Shown here in pieces: positions 22,004 through 30,917 of a DNA stretch of 64,000 bases; within the stretch, counting starts at the first letter, position 1; every line of letters begins with the position of its first letter. Both the position numbers and the translations under genes were made by a program. Where the stretch lies: positions 1 to 64,000 of the forward strand of contig NZ_FNQP01000005.1 of the NCBI RefSeq assembly GCF_900107695.1, in the 5' to 3' direction. The notes below the pieces were generated by a model, which ran no database searches, had not been told where the DNA came from, and saw only the letters and a list, made by a program, of their open reading frames with translations. The stretch comes from Thiothrix caldifontis. Lineage in GTDB: Bacteria; Pseudomonadota; Gammaproteobacteria; Thiotrichales; Thiotrichaceae.

Positions 22004-23284
22004 TTGGAACTATTTGAGCGCCCCGGCGGCGGTGAAAATGCCGTGCTCGTTCAAATCAGTTTCAACTCGGCAAAGACGACACAAGATGAAAAGGAATTCA
22101 TTGAATTAGCTGATTCGGCTGGCGCTCAAGTGGTCGGCTTTATCAGTGGCTCACGTCAACGTCCCGACCCACGCTATTTCGTAGGCACAGGTAAAGCTGA
22201 GGAAATTCGCCAATTACGCGAAGCTCACAATGCCGATTTGGTTATTTTCGACCATTCACTTTCTCCAGCCCAAGAACGTAATCTCGAAAAGCTGTTGCAA
22301 TGCCGCGTTCTAGATCGCACGGGTCTAATTCTGGATATTTTTGCTCAACGTGCACGCAGCTTTGAAGGCAAACTGCAAGTCGAACTGGCACAATTAAAAC
22401 ACCTTTCAACCCGCTTAATACGCGGATGGACTCACCTTGAACGCCAAAAAGGCGGAATAGGGATGCGAGGCCCCGGTGAAACCCAGTTGGAAACCGACCG
22501 GCGCTTGATTGCAGAACGCATCAAACAAATCGACAGACGCCTAGAAAAAGTACAAAATCAACGCGAACAAGGGCGTCAATCCCGCAAAAAAGCCGAAATC
22601 CCCACAGTATCACTGGTTGGCTATACCAATGCAGGTAAATCCACTTTATTCAATGCTTTAACCAAAGCAGAGGTTTACGTCGCAGACCAACTGTTTGCAA
22701 CCCTCGACCCTACTTTACGTCAAGTACAATTACCTAATCAGCAAGCGATCATTCTAGCCGATACTGTTGGCTTCATCCGCAATCTACCCCACGACTTAGT
22801 TGCTGCCTTCCGCTCTACCTTGCAAGAAACCATTGATGCCGACCTATTACTCCACGTCATCGACAGCCACGACGAACAACTTGAACTATTCCGCGAACAA
22901 GTAAACAATGTCATTGCTGAAATCGGTGCAGAAAATGTACCGCAAATCGAAGTTATGAACAAAATCGATCTCGGTGGACTCAGCCCACATATCGAAGAAA
23001 GCATTGGCACAACGCCTGCCCGCATCTATATTTCTGCCCAAAACAATCTGGGGCTAGAGGCGTTACTGGGCTATTTGGGAAATTACTTTGCCGGAAACAT
23101 GTTCCGAGACGCATTGACACTCAAACCCCAACATGCACGCTTACGTGCTAAGTTGTATGCTGATAAAGCGATTCAACAGGAAAGCATCACGGATGAAGGC
23201 AATTTTAGCTTGGAGGTCGTCATCGACCAACGACGGCTGGAACAGTATCTACGCGAAGAAAATCTAACAATGAAAGACCTGTAG
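22004..23284 (+). CDS. hflX: Ribosome-dissociating GTPase HflX
   Basis: HflX splits stalled ribosomes and acts under heat stress. The 426-residue protein has the HflX N-terminal domain (FISGSRQRPDPRYFVGTGKAEE), a glycine-rich linker GGIGMRGPGETQLETDRR, and a GTPase domain with VGYTNAGKSTLFNAL, DTVGFIR and NKID. The start is a TTG supported by AGGAAGG (21990-21996) at good spacing; no ATG fits. hflK and hflC, which normally follow, are missing; the gene instead converges on rho. Confidence 0.97.
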   Translation: MELFERPGGGENAVLVQISFNSAKTTQDEKEFIELADSAGAQVVGFISGSRQRPDPRYFVGTGKAEEIRQLREAHNADLVIFDHSLSPAQERNLEKLLQCRVLDRTGLILDIFAQRARSFEGKLQVELAQLKHLSTRLIRGWTHLERQKGGIGMRGPGETQLETDRRLIAERIKQIDRRLEKVQNQREQGRQSRKKAEIPTVSLVGYTNAGKSTLFNALTKAEVYVADQLFATLDPTLRQVQLPNQQAIILADTVGFIRNLPHDLVAAFRSTLQETIDADLLLHVIDSHDEQLELFREQVNNVIAEIGAENVPQIEVMNKIDLGGLSPHIEESIGTTPARIYISAQNNLGLEALLGYLGNYFAGNMFRDALTLKPQHARLRAKLYADKAIQQESITDEGNFSLEVVIDQRRLEQYLREENLTMKDL

Positions 23285-23308
23285 GGGCGTATTGCATACG
23301 CCCCTACA
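23280..23308. terminator. Strong hairpin between convergent hflX and rho
   Basis: A perfect 12-base stem (TGTAGGGGCGTA with TACGCCCCTACA) closes a five-base loop. It includes the hflX stop codon and ends two bases before the rho stop codon on the other strand. No T run follows. It may end both transcripts or protect their 3' ends. It resembles dispersed GTAGGGGCG-type palindromes known from many genomes. Confidence 0.6.
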
Positions 23309-23310
23309 AT

Positions 23311-24570
23311 TTAGCCGCGACGCATCACATCAAAGAACTCACTGTTCGTTTTAGTTTTCGACAACTTATCAAACAGTAATTCCATCGCCTCCAGATCATC
23401 CATACCATGTAAGAACTTACGCAGCACCCACAACGTTTGCAGTTCGTCTTGTGTGGTGAGCAACTCTTCGCGACGTGTGCCGGAGCGGTTGATATTGATC
23501 GCAGGGAACACGCGCTTTTCAGAAATACGGCGATCCAAATGGATTTCCATATTACCCGTACCTTTGAACTCCTCGTAGATAACCTCATCCATCTTGGAAC
23601 CGGTATCAATCAAAGCCGTTGCAATGATAGTTAAACTACCACCCTCTTCGATATTACGTGCTGCACCAAAGAAGCGTTTCGGGCGATGCAGAGCATTCGC
23701 ATCCACCCCCCCCGTTAACACCTTGCCAGAAGATGGCACTACGGTATTGTAAGCACGTGCCAAACGCGTGATAGAGTCCAACAGGATGACCACGTCACGT
23801 TTGTGCTCCACTAAACGCTTAGCTTTTTCGATAACCATTTCAGCAACTTGCACGTGGCGAGCCGCAGGCTCATCAAAAGTGGAGGACACCACCTCACCTT
23901 GTACCATGCGCGACATTTCAGTAACTTCTTCTGGACGCTCATCAATCAACAATACGATCAAGTAGCTATCGGGGTAGTTGGAGGCAATGCTTTGCGCAAT
24001 ATTTTGCAGCATGATGGTTTTACCGGCTTTGGGCGGTGCGATAATCAGCCCCCGCTGGCCTTTACCGAAAGGAGCTACGATATCAATAACGCGAGCAGTA
24101 ATGTCTTCACGGCTACCGTTACCTCGCTCCATCCGCATCCTCTCATCAGCATGTAGGGGCGTGAGATTTTCAAACGCAATTTTATTACGCGCACTTTCCG
24201 GTGGCTCAAAGTTGATCGTATCAACTTTCAATAGCGCAAAGTAACGTTCGTTATCCTTAGGTGGACGAATTTTACCTGATACCGTATCACCGGTGCGCAA
24301 ACCAAAACGGCGGATTTGGCTAGGTGATACATAGATGTCATCTGCGCCCGCAAGATAGCTGGAATCATCAGAACGCAGAAAACCGAAACCATCTTGGAGA
24401 ATTTCCAGTACACCGTCACCATGAATATCGACATTATTGGCGGCATTAGCTTTCAGCAAAGCAAAAATGATGTCTTGTTTACGAGTACGGGAGATACTCT
24501 CGATACCCATGGCTTGAGCCATTTCGAAGACTTCGGCGGCAGATTTCTTTTTTAGTTCAGACAGGTTCAT
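23311..24570 (-). CDS. rho: Transcription termination factor Rho
   Basis: Rho is a hexameric RNA translocase that ends transcription. The start at 24570 ([18 protein letters not shown]) gives 419 residues, the same as E. coli Rho; an ATG eight codons upstream is possible but less family-like. Visible parts are the cold-shock-like RNA-binding domain ([23 protein letters not shown]), the P-loop [10 protein letters not shown], Walker B-like [15 protein letters not shown] and the Q/R-loop region. trxA lies upstream on the same strand, as in E. coli. The ~290-base leader could host autoregulation, but I see no clear element. Confidence 0.99.
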   Translation of the reverse strand: MNLSELKKKSAAEVFEMAQAMGIESISRTRKQDIIFALLKANAANNVDIHGDGVLEILQDGFGFLRSDDSSYLAGADDIYVSPSQIRRFGLRTGDTVSGKIRPPKDNERYFALLKVDTINFEPPESARNKIAFENLTPLHADERMRMERGNGSREDITARVIDIVAPFGKGQRGLIIAPPKAGKTIMLQNIAQSIASNYPDSYLIVLLIDERPEEVTEMSRMVQGEVVSSTFDEPAARHVQVAEMVIEKAKRLVEHKRDVVILLDSITRLARAYNTVVPSSGKVLTGGVDANALHRPKRFFGAARNIEEGGSLTIIATALIDTGSKMDEVIYEEFKGTGNMEIHLDRRISEKRVFPAININRSGTRREELLTTQDELQTLWVLRKFLHGMDDLEAMELLFDKLSKTKTNSEFFDVMRRG

Positions 24571-24821
24571 AGAATAATGAGTTGATGGAGACATTAGGAG
24601 TAAACAATCAGGAAGCCCCTGCTCGATGTATGTTTCTCAATCGGGAAATATGACTGAATACCATGCAGTCACCATAAGTGAAGCGAACACCTATGACAGT
24701 CTACGCGGGTAATAATTGAGAAAACGAGACAGGATTTTCAGGAATGAATCTGGATGCAAATTCAAGTAGGTTTAAACTAGCACGTCAGTTTCATAGAGTC
24801 CAGAAAAATAATACATACAAC

Positions 24822-24854
24822 GCCCCACAGAAGTAAAAATCTCCATGGGGCATT
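24822..24854 (-). terminator. Possible terminator or attenuator between trxA and rho
   Basis: On the minus strand, just after the trxA stop, GCCCCA pairs with TGGGGC around a ~20-base loop. A T-rich stretch (GTATTATTTTTCT) comes only 13 bases later, so this is not a classical terminator. It may reduce read-through from trxA into rho. Confidence 0.35.
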
Positions 24855-24862
24855 CAGATTAC

Positions 24863-25189
24863 TTAAAGGCTTTGATTCAGAAATGCTGTTAACTGTGACT
24901 TGGATAAAGCACCAACCTTGGTTGCCTCCACCTCACCATTCTTAAACAGCATCAGCGTCGGAATACCACGGATACCGTAGCGCGGTGGTACAGCTTTATT
25001 GTCATCAATATTCAGCTTAGCTACTTTTAATTTGCCAGCGAACTCAGTGGCAATTTCATCTAGCAAGGGTGCAATCATTTTGCATGGCCCACACCATTCA
25101 GCCCAGTAGTCAACCAGCACTGGCACACTGGATTTCAGCACTTCTTGATCGAAAGTGGCATCGGAAAGGTAAATAATGTCATTACTCAC
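24863..25189 (-). CDS. trxA: Thioredoxin 1
   Basis: A 108-residue cytoplasmic disulfide reductase with the WCGPC active site (Cys33 and Cys36), cis-proline segment RGIPTLMLF, and the buried Asp in VDYWAEW. Length and spacing match E. coli TrxA. The substitution [10 protein letters not shown] (E. coli APKYGIRGIP) is minor. The gene precedes rho on the same strand and is divergent from a DUF3108 gene. Confidence 0.98.
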   Translation of the reverse strand: MSNDIIYLSDATFDQEVLKSSVPVLVDYWAEWCGPCKMIAPLLDEIATEFAGKLKVAKLNIDDNKAVPPRYGIRGIPTLMLFKNGEVEATKVGALSKSQLTAFLNQSL

Positions 25190-25332
25190 AGAAGGGTTCT
25201 CCCTGATTTTTGAGGTGTCACGATTGCTATTCTCTAATATTTTGCGCCATCTTTGTAGTATAGCGTTTCAGAACCAACACAGCTTGCTGTAGTCTAATCA
25301 GGTCAGTAGCATTTAACCAGAAGGAAACATGC

Positions 25333-26016
25333 ATGAAACGTTTGATTGTTGCCGCAAGCTTGGCCTTATGGGTATCAGCAGGGGCTGCGGCACCAACTGC
25401 CTTCCAGGCAAACTATACCGTCACTGCCAAAGGTATCGAGATGGGAACCATGTCTGCCAGCCTACGCTATGACGGCGATGCGTATACTTACCAAAAACTT
25501 ACTAAGGCCAATGGTCTAGCCGCGTTGCTGAGTGGCGATACCCTTACCGAACGTAGTACCGGTACAAAAAAGGCTGACACGCTCATCCCGGAACACTACC
25601 TTCATCATCACCAAAACAAGCGCAAAGATAAAAAAGACCAGTTGAGCTTTACCAGCCCCACGAAAGTGGAGGGTACATTTGATGGCAACGCCTACCAACT
25701 AAACGTTCCGAAAGGCACGTTAGATATAGCTGCATTAGAATTGCATGTAATGGATGCGCTCGCAACCAATAAACCTCTCAACTACCAAGTAGTTAGCAAG
25801 GGTAAGTTACAAGATTATCGCTTACGTAAAACCGGAAAAGAAACCTTGGAGGTTCCAGCAGGCACATACGAATGCGAAAAAGTCGAAGTCATCCACAACA
25901 GCAAAGAACGTCAAACGACATTATGGCTGGCTCCCTCCTTAAATTATGCGATCGTGCAAGTGCGCCACGCAGAAGAGGGTGAAATCATTGAGACACGTCT
26001 ATCGCAATACCGCTAA
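25333..26016 (+). CDS. Exported DUF3108 domain-containing protein
   Basis: The 227-residue protein has a signal peptide (about 1-19, LIVAASLALWVSAGAAA) and then a beta-rich domain typical of DUF3108 (FQANYTVTAKGIEMGTMSASL, TNKPLNYQVVSKGKLQDYRLRKTGKETLEVPAGTYECEKVE in pieces). Known members are periplasmic with unknown function. AGAAGGAA precedes the start. It is a single gene between trxA and the OmpR-type regulator. Confidence 0.85.
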   Translation: MKRLIVAASLALWVSAGAAAPTAFQANYTVTAKGIEMGTMSASLRYDGDAYTYQKLTKANGLAALLSGDTLTERSTGTKKADTLIPEHYLHHHQNKRKDKKDQLSFTSPTKVEGTFDGNAYQLNVPKGTLDIAALELHVMDALATNKPLNYQVVSKGKLQDYRLRKTGKETLEVPAGTYECEKVEVIHNSKERQTTLWLAPSLNYAIVQVRHAEEGEIIETRLSQYR

Positions 26017-26135
26017 CAGCAAGGGACGTATAATGTACACTCAACTCACGATAAATAGATATTTTTTAGACTTTTCATAGTTATGTAGCTAATATATTCG
26101 CGTATCAGTGTTTAAGCCTATAAATTTTCTGAAAA

Positions 26136-26852
26136 ATGAACCTCATCAATCCCCCGATAAATGCTATAAGCAATCGGCAGATCCTGCTCGTCGATGATGA
26201 TCTTCTGCTGCATAAGCTATTAGCGGAGTATTTGCTTGGACATCATTACCACCTTCACACTCTGCCTAACGGTGAAGGGATCAGTAACTTTTGCCAACAC
26301 CAACAACCTGACATCATTTTACTTGACATTATGATGCCAGGTGAAGACGGCATACACTGGCTGAAGTGGCTAAAAGCAAATCACCCCACTATCCCCGTCA
26401 TGCTATTATCCGCCAAAAAATCAGCACAAGAACGGCTACAAGGGCTAGAAGTTGGTGCTGACGACTACCTAACGAAACCCTTTCATCCGAAAGAACTGCT
26501 GATTCGTATGCACAACATCATGCGTCACCAACCCGTTAAACACATACAAACGATCAAAATTGGCAGCAATGTGTTCGACCCTGAACAAGAAAAGTTAGAA
26601 CGTGATAACACCATTATCAAACTCACCGCTCAGGAAACCAGCCTACTACGCTTTCTCTGCCAGAATGCCGGACAAATTTTGACGCGAGATGCCATCTCCC
26701 ATGCCATTAACGGCAACGACTATCATCCCCTCAACCGCAGCATCGACATGACCATCAATCGTTTACGCAAAAAACTAGGAGATGATGCGCATTCCCCCCA
26801 GTATTTACGCACCATTTGGCGGAAGGGCTATCGTTTAACACTGAATACATAG
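26136..26852 (+). CDS. OmpR/PhoB-family response regulator
   Basis: The 238-residue protein has a receiver domain with acidic residues 20-22, phospho-acceptor Asp64 (DIILLDIMMPGEDG) and Lys in YLTKPFHPKELL. A winged-helix Trans_reg_C domain follows (LTAQETSLLRFLCQNAGQILTRDAIS, RSIDMTINRLRKKLGDD). Such proteins bind direct repeats with a 10-bp period. There is no sensor kinase in the neighbourhood; the next gene encodes a stand-alone HPt protein. The ribosome binding site is not recognisable. Confidence 0.93.
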   Translation: MNLINPPINAISNRQILLVDDDLLLHKLLAEYLLGHHYHLHTLPNGEGISNFCQHQQPDIILLDIMMPGEDGIHWLKWLKANHPTIPVMLLSAKKSAQERLQGLEVGADDYLTKPFHPKELLIRMHNIMRHQPVKHIQTIKIGSNVFDPEQEKLERDNTIIKLTAQETSLLRFLCQNAGQILTRDAISHAINGNDYHPLNRSIDMTINRLRKKLGDDAHSPQYLRTIWRKGYRLTLNT

Positions 26853-26863
26853 AGACACCGCTA

Positions 26864-27184
26864 ATGTTCACCACTCTGACTGAAATGCTAGGTAAAGAAG
26901 CGGCACAACGTTTTCTAACCGTTGCTCAAACGCAACTTCAGCAATATCAATATGACTTACAGGCTGGTTTACAACAACAAGATTGGCACACTGCTGCTAT
27001 CATTGCCCACAAACTTTCTGCCACTGCGCATCTGTATGACTCAAGTACCTTACCTGACTTATTAGCACTAATTAGCTCGCAAAATACAGAAGTTTTGCAA
27101 CAAGCGAATTTCATAGACAAACTTAATCAAGAATTTCAACAAATTACCTCGAACATTTATCTTTTCATTGATGATTATCCCTAA
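26864..27184 (+). CDS. Stand-alone histidine phosphotransfer (HPt) protein
   Basis: The 106-residue all-helical protein starts at the ATG at 26864, 11 bases after the regulator stop. It contains IIAHKLSATAHLYDSSTLPDL, close to the HPt signature HxxKG/S, with probable phospho-accepting His49. An HPt domain accepts phosphate from a hybrid kinase receiver and passes it to a response regulator. Its place after the OmpR-type gene suggests it feeds or drains that regulator. The HPt family is weakly conserved, so the call rests on the AHKLS motif, length and helical character. Confidence 0.7.
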   Translation: MFTTLTEMLGKEAAQRFLTVAQTQLQQYQYDLQAGLQQQDWHTAAIIAHKLSATAHLYDSSTLPDLLALISSQNTEVLQQANFIDKLNQEFQQITSNIYLFIDDYP

Positions 27185-27197
27185 CGCCACACAGGCT

Positions 27198-27228
27198 GTT
27201 ACATTTTTTTACAATTTTTTACGTTACA
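27198..27228 (+). promoter_or_regulatory. 10-bp-phased direct repeats, candidate OmpR-type site
   Basis: GTTACA (27198-27203), TTTACA (27208-27213) and TTTACG (27218-27223) follow each other with exactly 10-bp spacing, followed by another GTTACA (27223-27228). This is the layout bound by tandem OmpR/PhoB-type dimers. It lies between the HPt gene and the small exported protein gene. The same GTTACA pair with 10-bp spacing occurs at 33052-33067. Confidence 0.45.
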
Positions 27229-27317
27229 AACCCTACTAGGTTCGTTAAGGTTGTGCACAGCAATTTGATTAAATTCATTTAAAGCAACAAAATTAAGTTA
27301 ATAGGGATATTGTAATC

Positions 27318-27608
27318 ATGGTCAGCGTGCTTCGCCTCCAATTATGCCTATTTGTTGGGTGGATAGTATTCCAACCAGCAATGGCCTTATCAGAAAAAGG
27401 GACTCAAACCCTGCAACAAGCCAATAGTAGCGTCACGACAGAAGTTATTGATGTGCAAGATCCGTTAACATCACCCAGCTCAAATGATTTCTTACCAAAA
27501 CTGCTTGGTTCACACTTGTATTTGTATTTTCTCCAGTCAGATCAATTCATCACCCTACAGGGAGTAGTCGAATCCCTTTGGGCAAAACACATGATAAAAA
27601 AACAGTAA
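27318..27608 (+). CDS. Small exported protein, unrecognised
   Basis: I do not recognise this 96-residue product. It has a plausible signal peptide (about 1-23, LRLQLCLFVGWIVFQPAMA) and a mature part of about 70 residues without cysteine. The rest is mostly polar with a hydrophobic patch (LGSHLYLYFLQSDQFITLQGVV). It follows the regulator/HPt pair and the phased repeats, and is followed by two terminators. These three signals support a real, regulated gene; the weak AGGGAT ribosome binding site is the main doubt. Confidence 0.55.
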   Translation: MVSVLRLQLCLFVGWIVFQPAMALSEKGTQTLQQANSSVTTEVIDVQDPLTSPSSNDFLPKLLGSHLYLYFLQSDQFITLQGVVESLWAKHMIKKQ

Positions 27609-27625
27609 GTTCTCCTTACTCGACT

Positions 27626-27657
27626 CACCAAGCTGCGCCAAAATTGGTGGGTTTTTT
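27626..27657 (+). terminator. Intrinsic terminator, first of a tandem pair
   Basis: CACCAA (27626-27631) pairs with TTGGTG (27644-27649), followed by GGTTTTTT. It ends the small exported protein gene and precedes a second, stronger terminator. Confidence 0.75.
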
Positions 27658-27660
27658 GAC

Positions 27661-27699
27661 AGCCCTACTTACTCCCCTGTAGTTAGGGCTTTTTTTTAT
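27661..27699 (+). terminator. Intrinsic terminator, second of a tandem pair
   Basis: AGCCCTA (27661-27667) pairs with TAGGGCT (27684-27690), followed by eight or more T. It insulates the rph operon from upstream transcription. Confidence 0.85.
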
Positions 27700-27789
27700 C
27701 ACTATTGTCTCTCTGCATAATCGTGAAACCCACACACAGGATGGGTATAATCGTGCCTCTCTTATCCACGCGACACAAAAGGAACCCCG

Positions 27790-28506
27790 ATGAGGCCAAG
27801 CGAACGCGCACCCGACCAAATGAGAACGGTCAAATTTACCCGCAACTACACCTGCCATGCTGAAGGCTCGGTATTAGTAGAGTTTGGCAACACCAAGGTG
27901 CTGTGCACGGCTACCGTAGAAGACCGCCTACCCGGCTGGTTAAAAGGTAAAGGCCAAGGCTGGGTAACTGCTGAGTACGGCATGTTGCCGCGTGCCACAG
28001 GTTCGCGCACTGCGCGTGAGGCGACCAAAGGCAAGCAAGGTGGGCGCACCATGGAAATTCAACGCCTGATTGGACGCGCCTTACGCGCCGTGGTTGACCT
28101 TGAAGCACTGGGCGAATTCCAAATCACCATCGACTGTGACGTGATTCAAGCCGACGGCGGGACGCGCACGGCTTCAATCAGCGGTGCTTACGTCGCCTTG
28201 TGTGACGCGATTACTTGGCTGCAAAAAAACCGCCGCTTGAAGAAAAACCCATTGCACGGGCAAATCGCGGCGATTTCCGTCGGCATTTTTGACGGTGTGC
28301 CAGTGCTGGATTTGGATTACGCTGAAGATTCCAAGGCCGAAACCGACATGAACGTGGTGATGAACGAAGCCGGACAATTCATCGAATTGCAAGGCACTGC
28401 CGAGGGTCACGCCTTCCGCCGCGACGAACTCGATGCCCTGCTGGCATTAGCAGAAAAAGGCATTCGGGAAATCATGCAAGCACAACAACAGGCATTGGAA
28501 TCATGA
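27790..28506 (+). CDS. rph: Ribonuclease PH
   Basis: RNase PH trims tRNA 3' ends by phosphorolysis. The 238-residue protein shows [12 protein letters not shown], the [24 protein letters not shown] core in consecutive parts, and the catalytic region [23 protein letters not shown] precedes the ATG by six bases. The gene heads a four-gene run, rph-rdgB-gmhB-plsC, in which each stop overlaps the next start by four bases. This predicts one mRNA with translational coupling. Confidence 0.98.
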   Translation: MRPSERAPDQMRTVKFTRNYTCHAEGSVLVEFGNTKVLCTATVEDRLPGWLKGKGQGWVTAEYGMLPRATGSRTAREATKGKQGGRTMEIQRLIGRALRAVVDLEALGEFQITIDCDVIQADGGTRTASISGAYVALCDAITWLQKNRRLKKNPLHGQIAAISVGIFDGVPVLDLDYAEDSKAETDMNVVMNEAGQFIELQGTAEGHAFRRDELDALLALAEKGIREIMQAQQQALES

Positions 28507-29102
28507 GTCAACGTATCGTATTAGCCTCCGGCAATGCCGGAAAACTGCGCGAATTCAACGCAATGCTGGCGGATTTAGGCATTGAATTTGTGCGCCAAAG
28601 CGAATTTGGGGTGCAAGATGCCGACGAAACCGGTTTAACCTTCGTCGAAAACGCCTTAATCAAAGCGCGTAACGCCGCCCAACACACCGGAATGCCAGCC
28701 ATGGCAGACGATTCCGGCATTGTAGTCGATGCACTGGGTGGTGCGCCGGGGTTATATTCTGCCCGTTACGCAGGAGAACACGGCGACGATGCTGCCAATA
28801 ACGCCAAACTACTACAAGCCTTGCAAGACGTGCCGGATGCGCAACGCACCGCACGTTTCTATTGCTGCATCGTTTACTTGCGCCACGCTGAAGACCAATT
28901 GCCGATCATTGCCGAAGCCAGTTGGGAAGGTCGTATTCTGCACAGCTTAAGCGGGGCAAACGGCTTTGGTTACGACCCCTTGTTTTACGTGCCTACCCAC
29001 GGCTGCTCGTCCGCCGAATTACCGCCGGAAGAAAAAAACCGCATTAGCCATCGCGGGCAAGCGTTACGCAAGCTACATGAATTGCTGGAGAAAGCCGGGT
29101 GA
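28503..29102 (+). CDS. rdgB: XTP/dITP diphosphatase (RdgB/HAM1)
   Basis: This house-cleaning enzyme hydrolyses non-canonical purine nucleotides such as dITP and XTP. The 199-residue protein starts with the substrate-binding [16 protein letters not shown], has the catalytic [25 protein letters not shown] region and ends with the [10 protein letters not shown] and [10 protein letters not shown] motifs. ATGA overlap with rph. Confidence 0.98.
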   Translation: MSQRIVLASGNAGKLREFNAMLADLGIEFVRQSEFGVQDADETGLTFVENALIKARNAAQHTGMPAMADDSGIVVDALGGAPGLYSARYAGEHGDDAANNAKLLQALQDVPDAQRTARFYCCIVYLRHAEDQLPIIAEASWEGRILHSLSGANGFGYDPLFYVPTHGCSSAELPPEEKNRISHRGQALRKLHELLEKAG

Positions 29103-29644
29103 AACTCATCATCCTTGACCGTGACGGCGTGATTAACGAAGATTCCGATGCGTTCATTAAAACGGTGGACGAATGGATTCCTATCCCCGGCAGTATCGAA
29201 GCCATGGCACGCTTGTATCAAGCCGGTTACACCTTAGCCATTGCCACCAACCAGTCAGGCATTGCGCGGGGCTACTACGACGTGACCACCTTGAATGCCA
29301 TGCACGCCAAGTTGCACGACTTACTCGCGCAACACGGTGGTAAAGTGACTTATATTGCCTATTGCCCTCACCTTAGCAGTGATCATTGCACTTGCCGCAA
29401 ACCCAAACCCGGAATGCTGCTGACGATTGCCGAACACTTTGGCATAGTACCGCATCAAGCCACCGTTGTGGGCGACTCCTTACGCGATTGGCAAGCCGCA
29501 GCAGCCGTTGGCGCAGCGTATGCTCAAGTGCGCACGGGTAAAGGCTTACATACACTCGCGGATGGCAAATTACCGGCTGACATTCCCGTATTTAATAATC
29601 TAGCCGCTTACGCCGACTCACTTCTAGGAACAATACCTACATGA
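29099..29644 (+). CDS. gmhB: D-glycero-beta-D-manno-heptose 1,7-bisphosphate 7-phosphatase
   Basis: GmhB acts in ADP-heptose synthesis for the LPS inner core. The 181-residue HAD phosphatase has the nucleophile motif DRDGVIN, the TNQSGIARGYY motif and the zinc loop CPH...CTCRKPKPGM. VVGDSLRDWQAA is motif IV. The start is a GTG overlapping the rdgB stop (GTGA). Other HisB-N type phosphatases look similar, but the zinc loop and motif set fit GmhB. Confidence 0.92.
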   Translation: MKLIILDRDGVINEDSDAFIKTVDEWIPIPGSIEAMARLYQAGYTLAIATNQSGIARGYYDVTTLNAMHAKLHDLLAQHGGKVTYIAYCPHLSSDHCTCRKPKPGMLLTIAEHFGIVPHQATVVGDSLRDWQAAAAVGAAYAQVRTGKGLHTLADGKLPADIPVFNNLAAYADSLLGTIPT

Positions 29645-30378
29645 ATGCACTCAACACGCTTTGGCTAGGCACTCGTGCCGCAATCTTTTGGGTAGGCTTT
29701 GCCATCAGCACCCTACTAGCAGGCTTGTTAACCCCGGTGGCATGGCTGTTTCCGCTTAAATATCACTACCCTGCCGCCACCTTGTGGAATTGCTTTAATC
29801 TCTGGTGGTTAAAGGTAACGTGTGGCGTGAAATACCAAGTCATCGGACGCGAAAATATACCAACTGAAAGTGCATTCATTATTATGTCCAATCACCAATC
29901 GACTTGGGAAACCCTAGCTATCCCCTGTATTTTCCCCCAACAATTAAGCTGGGTAATGAAACGCGAGCTATTGAAAATCCCCTTTTTCGGCTGGGGCTTA
30001 CGCCTGATTCGCCCGATTGCAATTGATCGTAACGCAGGAAAGGCTGCCGTCAAGCAAATCTCCCAGCAAGGCAAAGCCTTGTTGCAAGAAGGTATTAGTA
30101 TCGTCATTTTTCCTGAAGGCACACGGGTAGCCCCGAATACTACTGTACCATTTAAAATAGGTGGGGCAATCCTTGCCTCCCATTCTGGTTTTCCCGTCGT
30201 ACCCGTTGCCCATAACGCTGGTCTGAGCTGGCAACGCCATGCTTGGATCAAAAAACCTGGCACTATTACCATCAGTATCGGTCCGGCCTTTACCACTCAA
30301 AAGCTAAAAACGGACGCCATTAACCAGCAAGCTCAACACTGGATCGAGACAGAAAAACGCCGTCTCCCCCCCCCTTGA
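29641..30378 (+). CDS. plsC: 1-acyl-sn-glycerol-3-phosphate acyltransferase
   Basis: PlsC makes phosphatidic acid from lysophosphatidic acid at the inner membrane. The 245-residue protein has a hydrophobic N-terminus (two membrane segments), the acyltransferase block SNHQSTWET, and FPEGTRVAPN. The acidic residue of the usual HX4D motif is Glu here (NHQSTWE), a form known in a PlsC subgroup. The start overlaps the gmhB stop (ATGA). Reading ends with a run of eight C (30366-30373 region) before the stop. Confidence 0.93.
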   Translation: MNALNTLWLGTRAAIFWVGFAISTLLAGLLTPVAWLFPLKYHYPAATLWNCFNLWWLKVTCGVKYQVIGRENIPTESAFIIMSNHQSTWETLAIPCIFPQQLSWVMKRELLKIPFFGWGLRLIRPIAIDRNAGKAAVKQISQQGKALLQEGISIVIFPEGTRVAPNTTVPFKIGGAILASHSGFPVVPVAHNAGLSWQRHAWIKKPGTITISIGPAFTTQKLKTDAINQQAQHWIETEKRRLPPP

Positions 30379-30434
30379 AAGTAGCAGTGGCAAACGCTTT
30401 TATTCGCTTTTATTATTAAAGGACAAAGTAACCG

Positions 30435-30827
30435 ATGAACTTACCAACCATAACGCATTACGACCTGCTCGGTGGAGAAGAAGGCGTGCTACGCCTAGTT
30501 AACCGTTTTTATGATTTGATGGATGAATTACCCGAAGCTTGGGAATTACGCAAAATTCACCCGCAAGATTTGCAATCCGCTCGTGACAAACTATTTAAAT
30601 TTTTATCTGGCTGGTTAGGAGGTCCCGGTTTGTATGAAGCGGAATATGGGCATCCCCGTTTACGAATGCGCCATGCTCCCTTTCCTGTGGATATCCAGAT
30701 GCGTGATCAATGGTTAATGTGCATGAATGTCGCCTTAGATGAGCAAGTAACAGATGAGTTATTCAAGATGCAATTAAAATCTGCTTTTGCCAACGTAGCC
30801 GATCACATGCGCAATCGCACAAACTGA
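30435..30827 (+). CDS. Group II truncated hemoglobin
   Basis: A 130-residue 2-over-2 globin of the TrHbO (YjbI-like) type. Visible features are the B-helix NRFYDLMDE with a B10-type tyrosine, the FLSGWLGGPGLYEAEYGHPRLRMRHAPFPV region including the conserved E- and F-helix residues and the proximal histidine candidate, and the C-terminal DQWLMCMNVAL. Such globins bind O2 or NO. The gene stands 56 bases after plsC, with AAGGAC before its start. It may be in the same transcript; its role here is unknown. Confidence 0.92.
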   Translation: MNLPTITHYDLLGGEEGVLRLVNRFYDLMDELPEAWELRKIHPQDLQSARDKLFKFLSGWLGGPGLYEAEYGHPRLRMRHAPFPVDIQMRDQWLMCMNVALDEQVTDELFKMQLKSAFANVADHMRNRTN

Positions 30828-30917
30828 ACAATTTTTATTCTGAAAAGCACAATAAATGGATATTTTTGGCATTTCTGCTAAATTCATTTGAGCATAAACA
30901 TAAATGAGGAAAATTGG

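Noticed and set aside
24140-24165. GTAGGGGCG inside rho, similar to the palindromic hairpin at 23280
   Set aside because: It lacks the inverted partner and is part of a conserved coding stretch, so it is coincidence.
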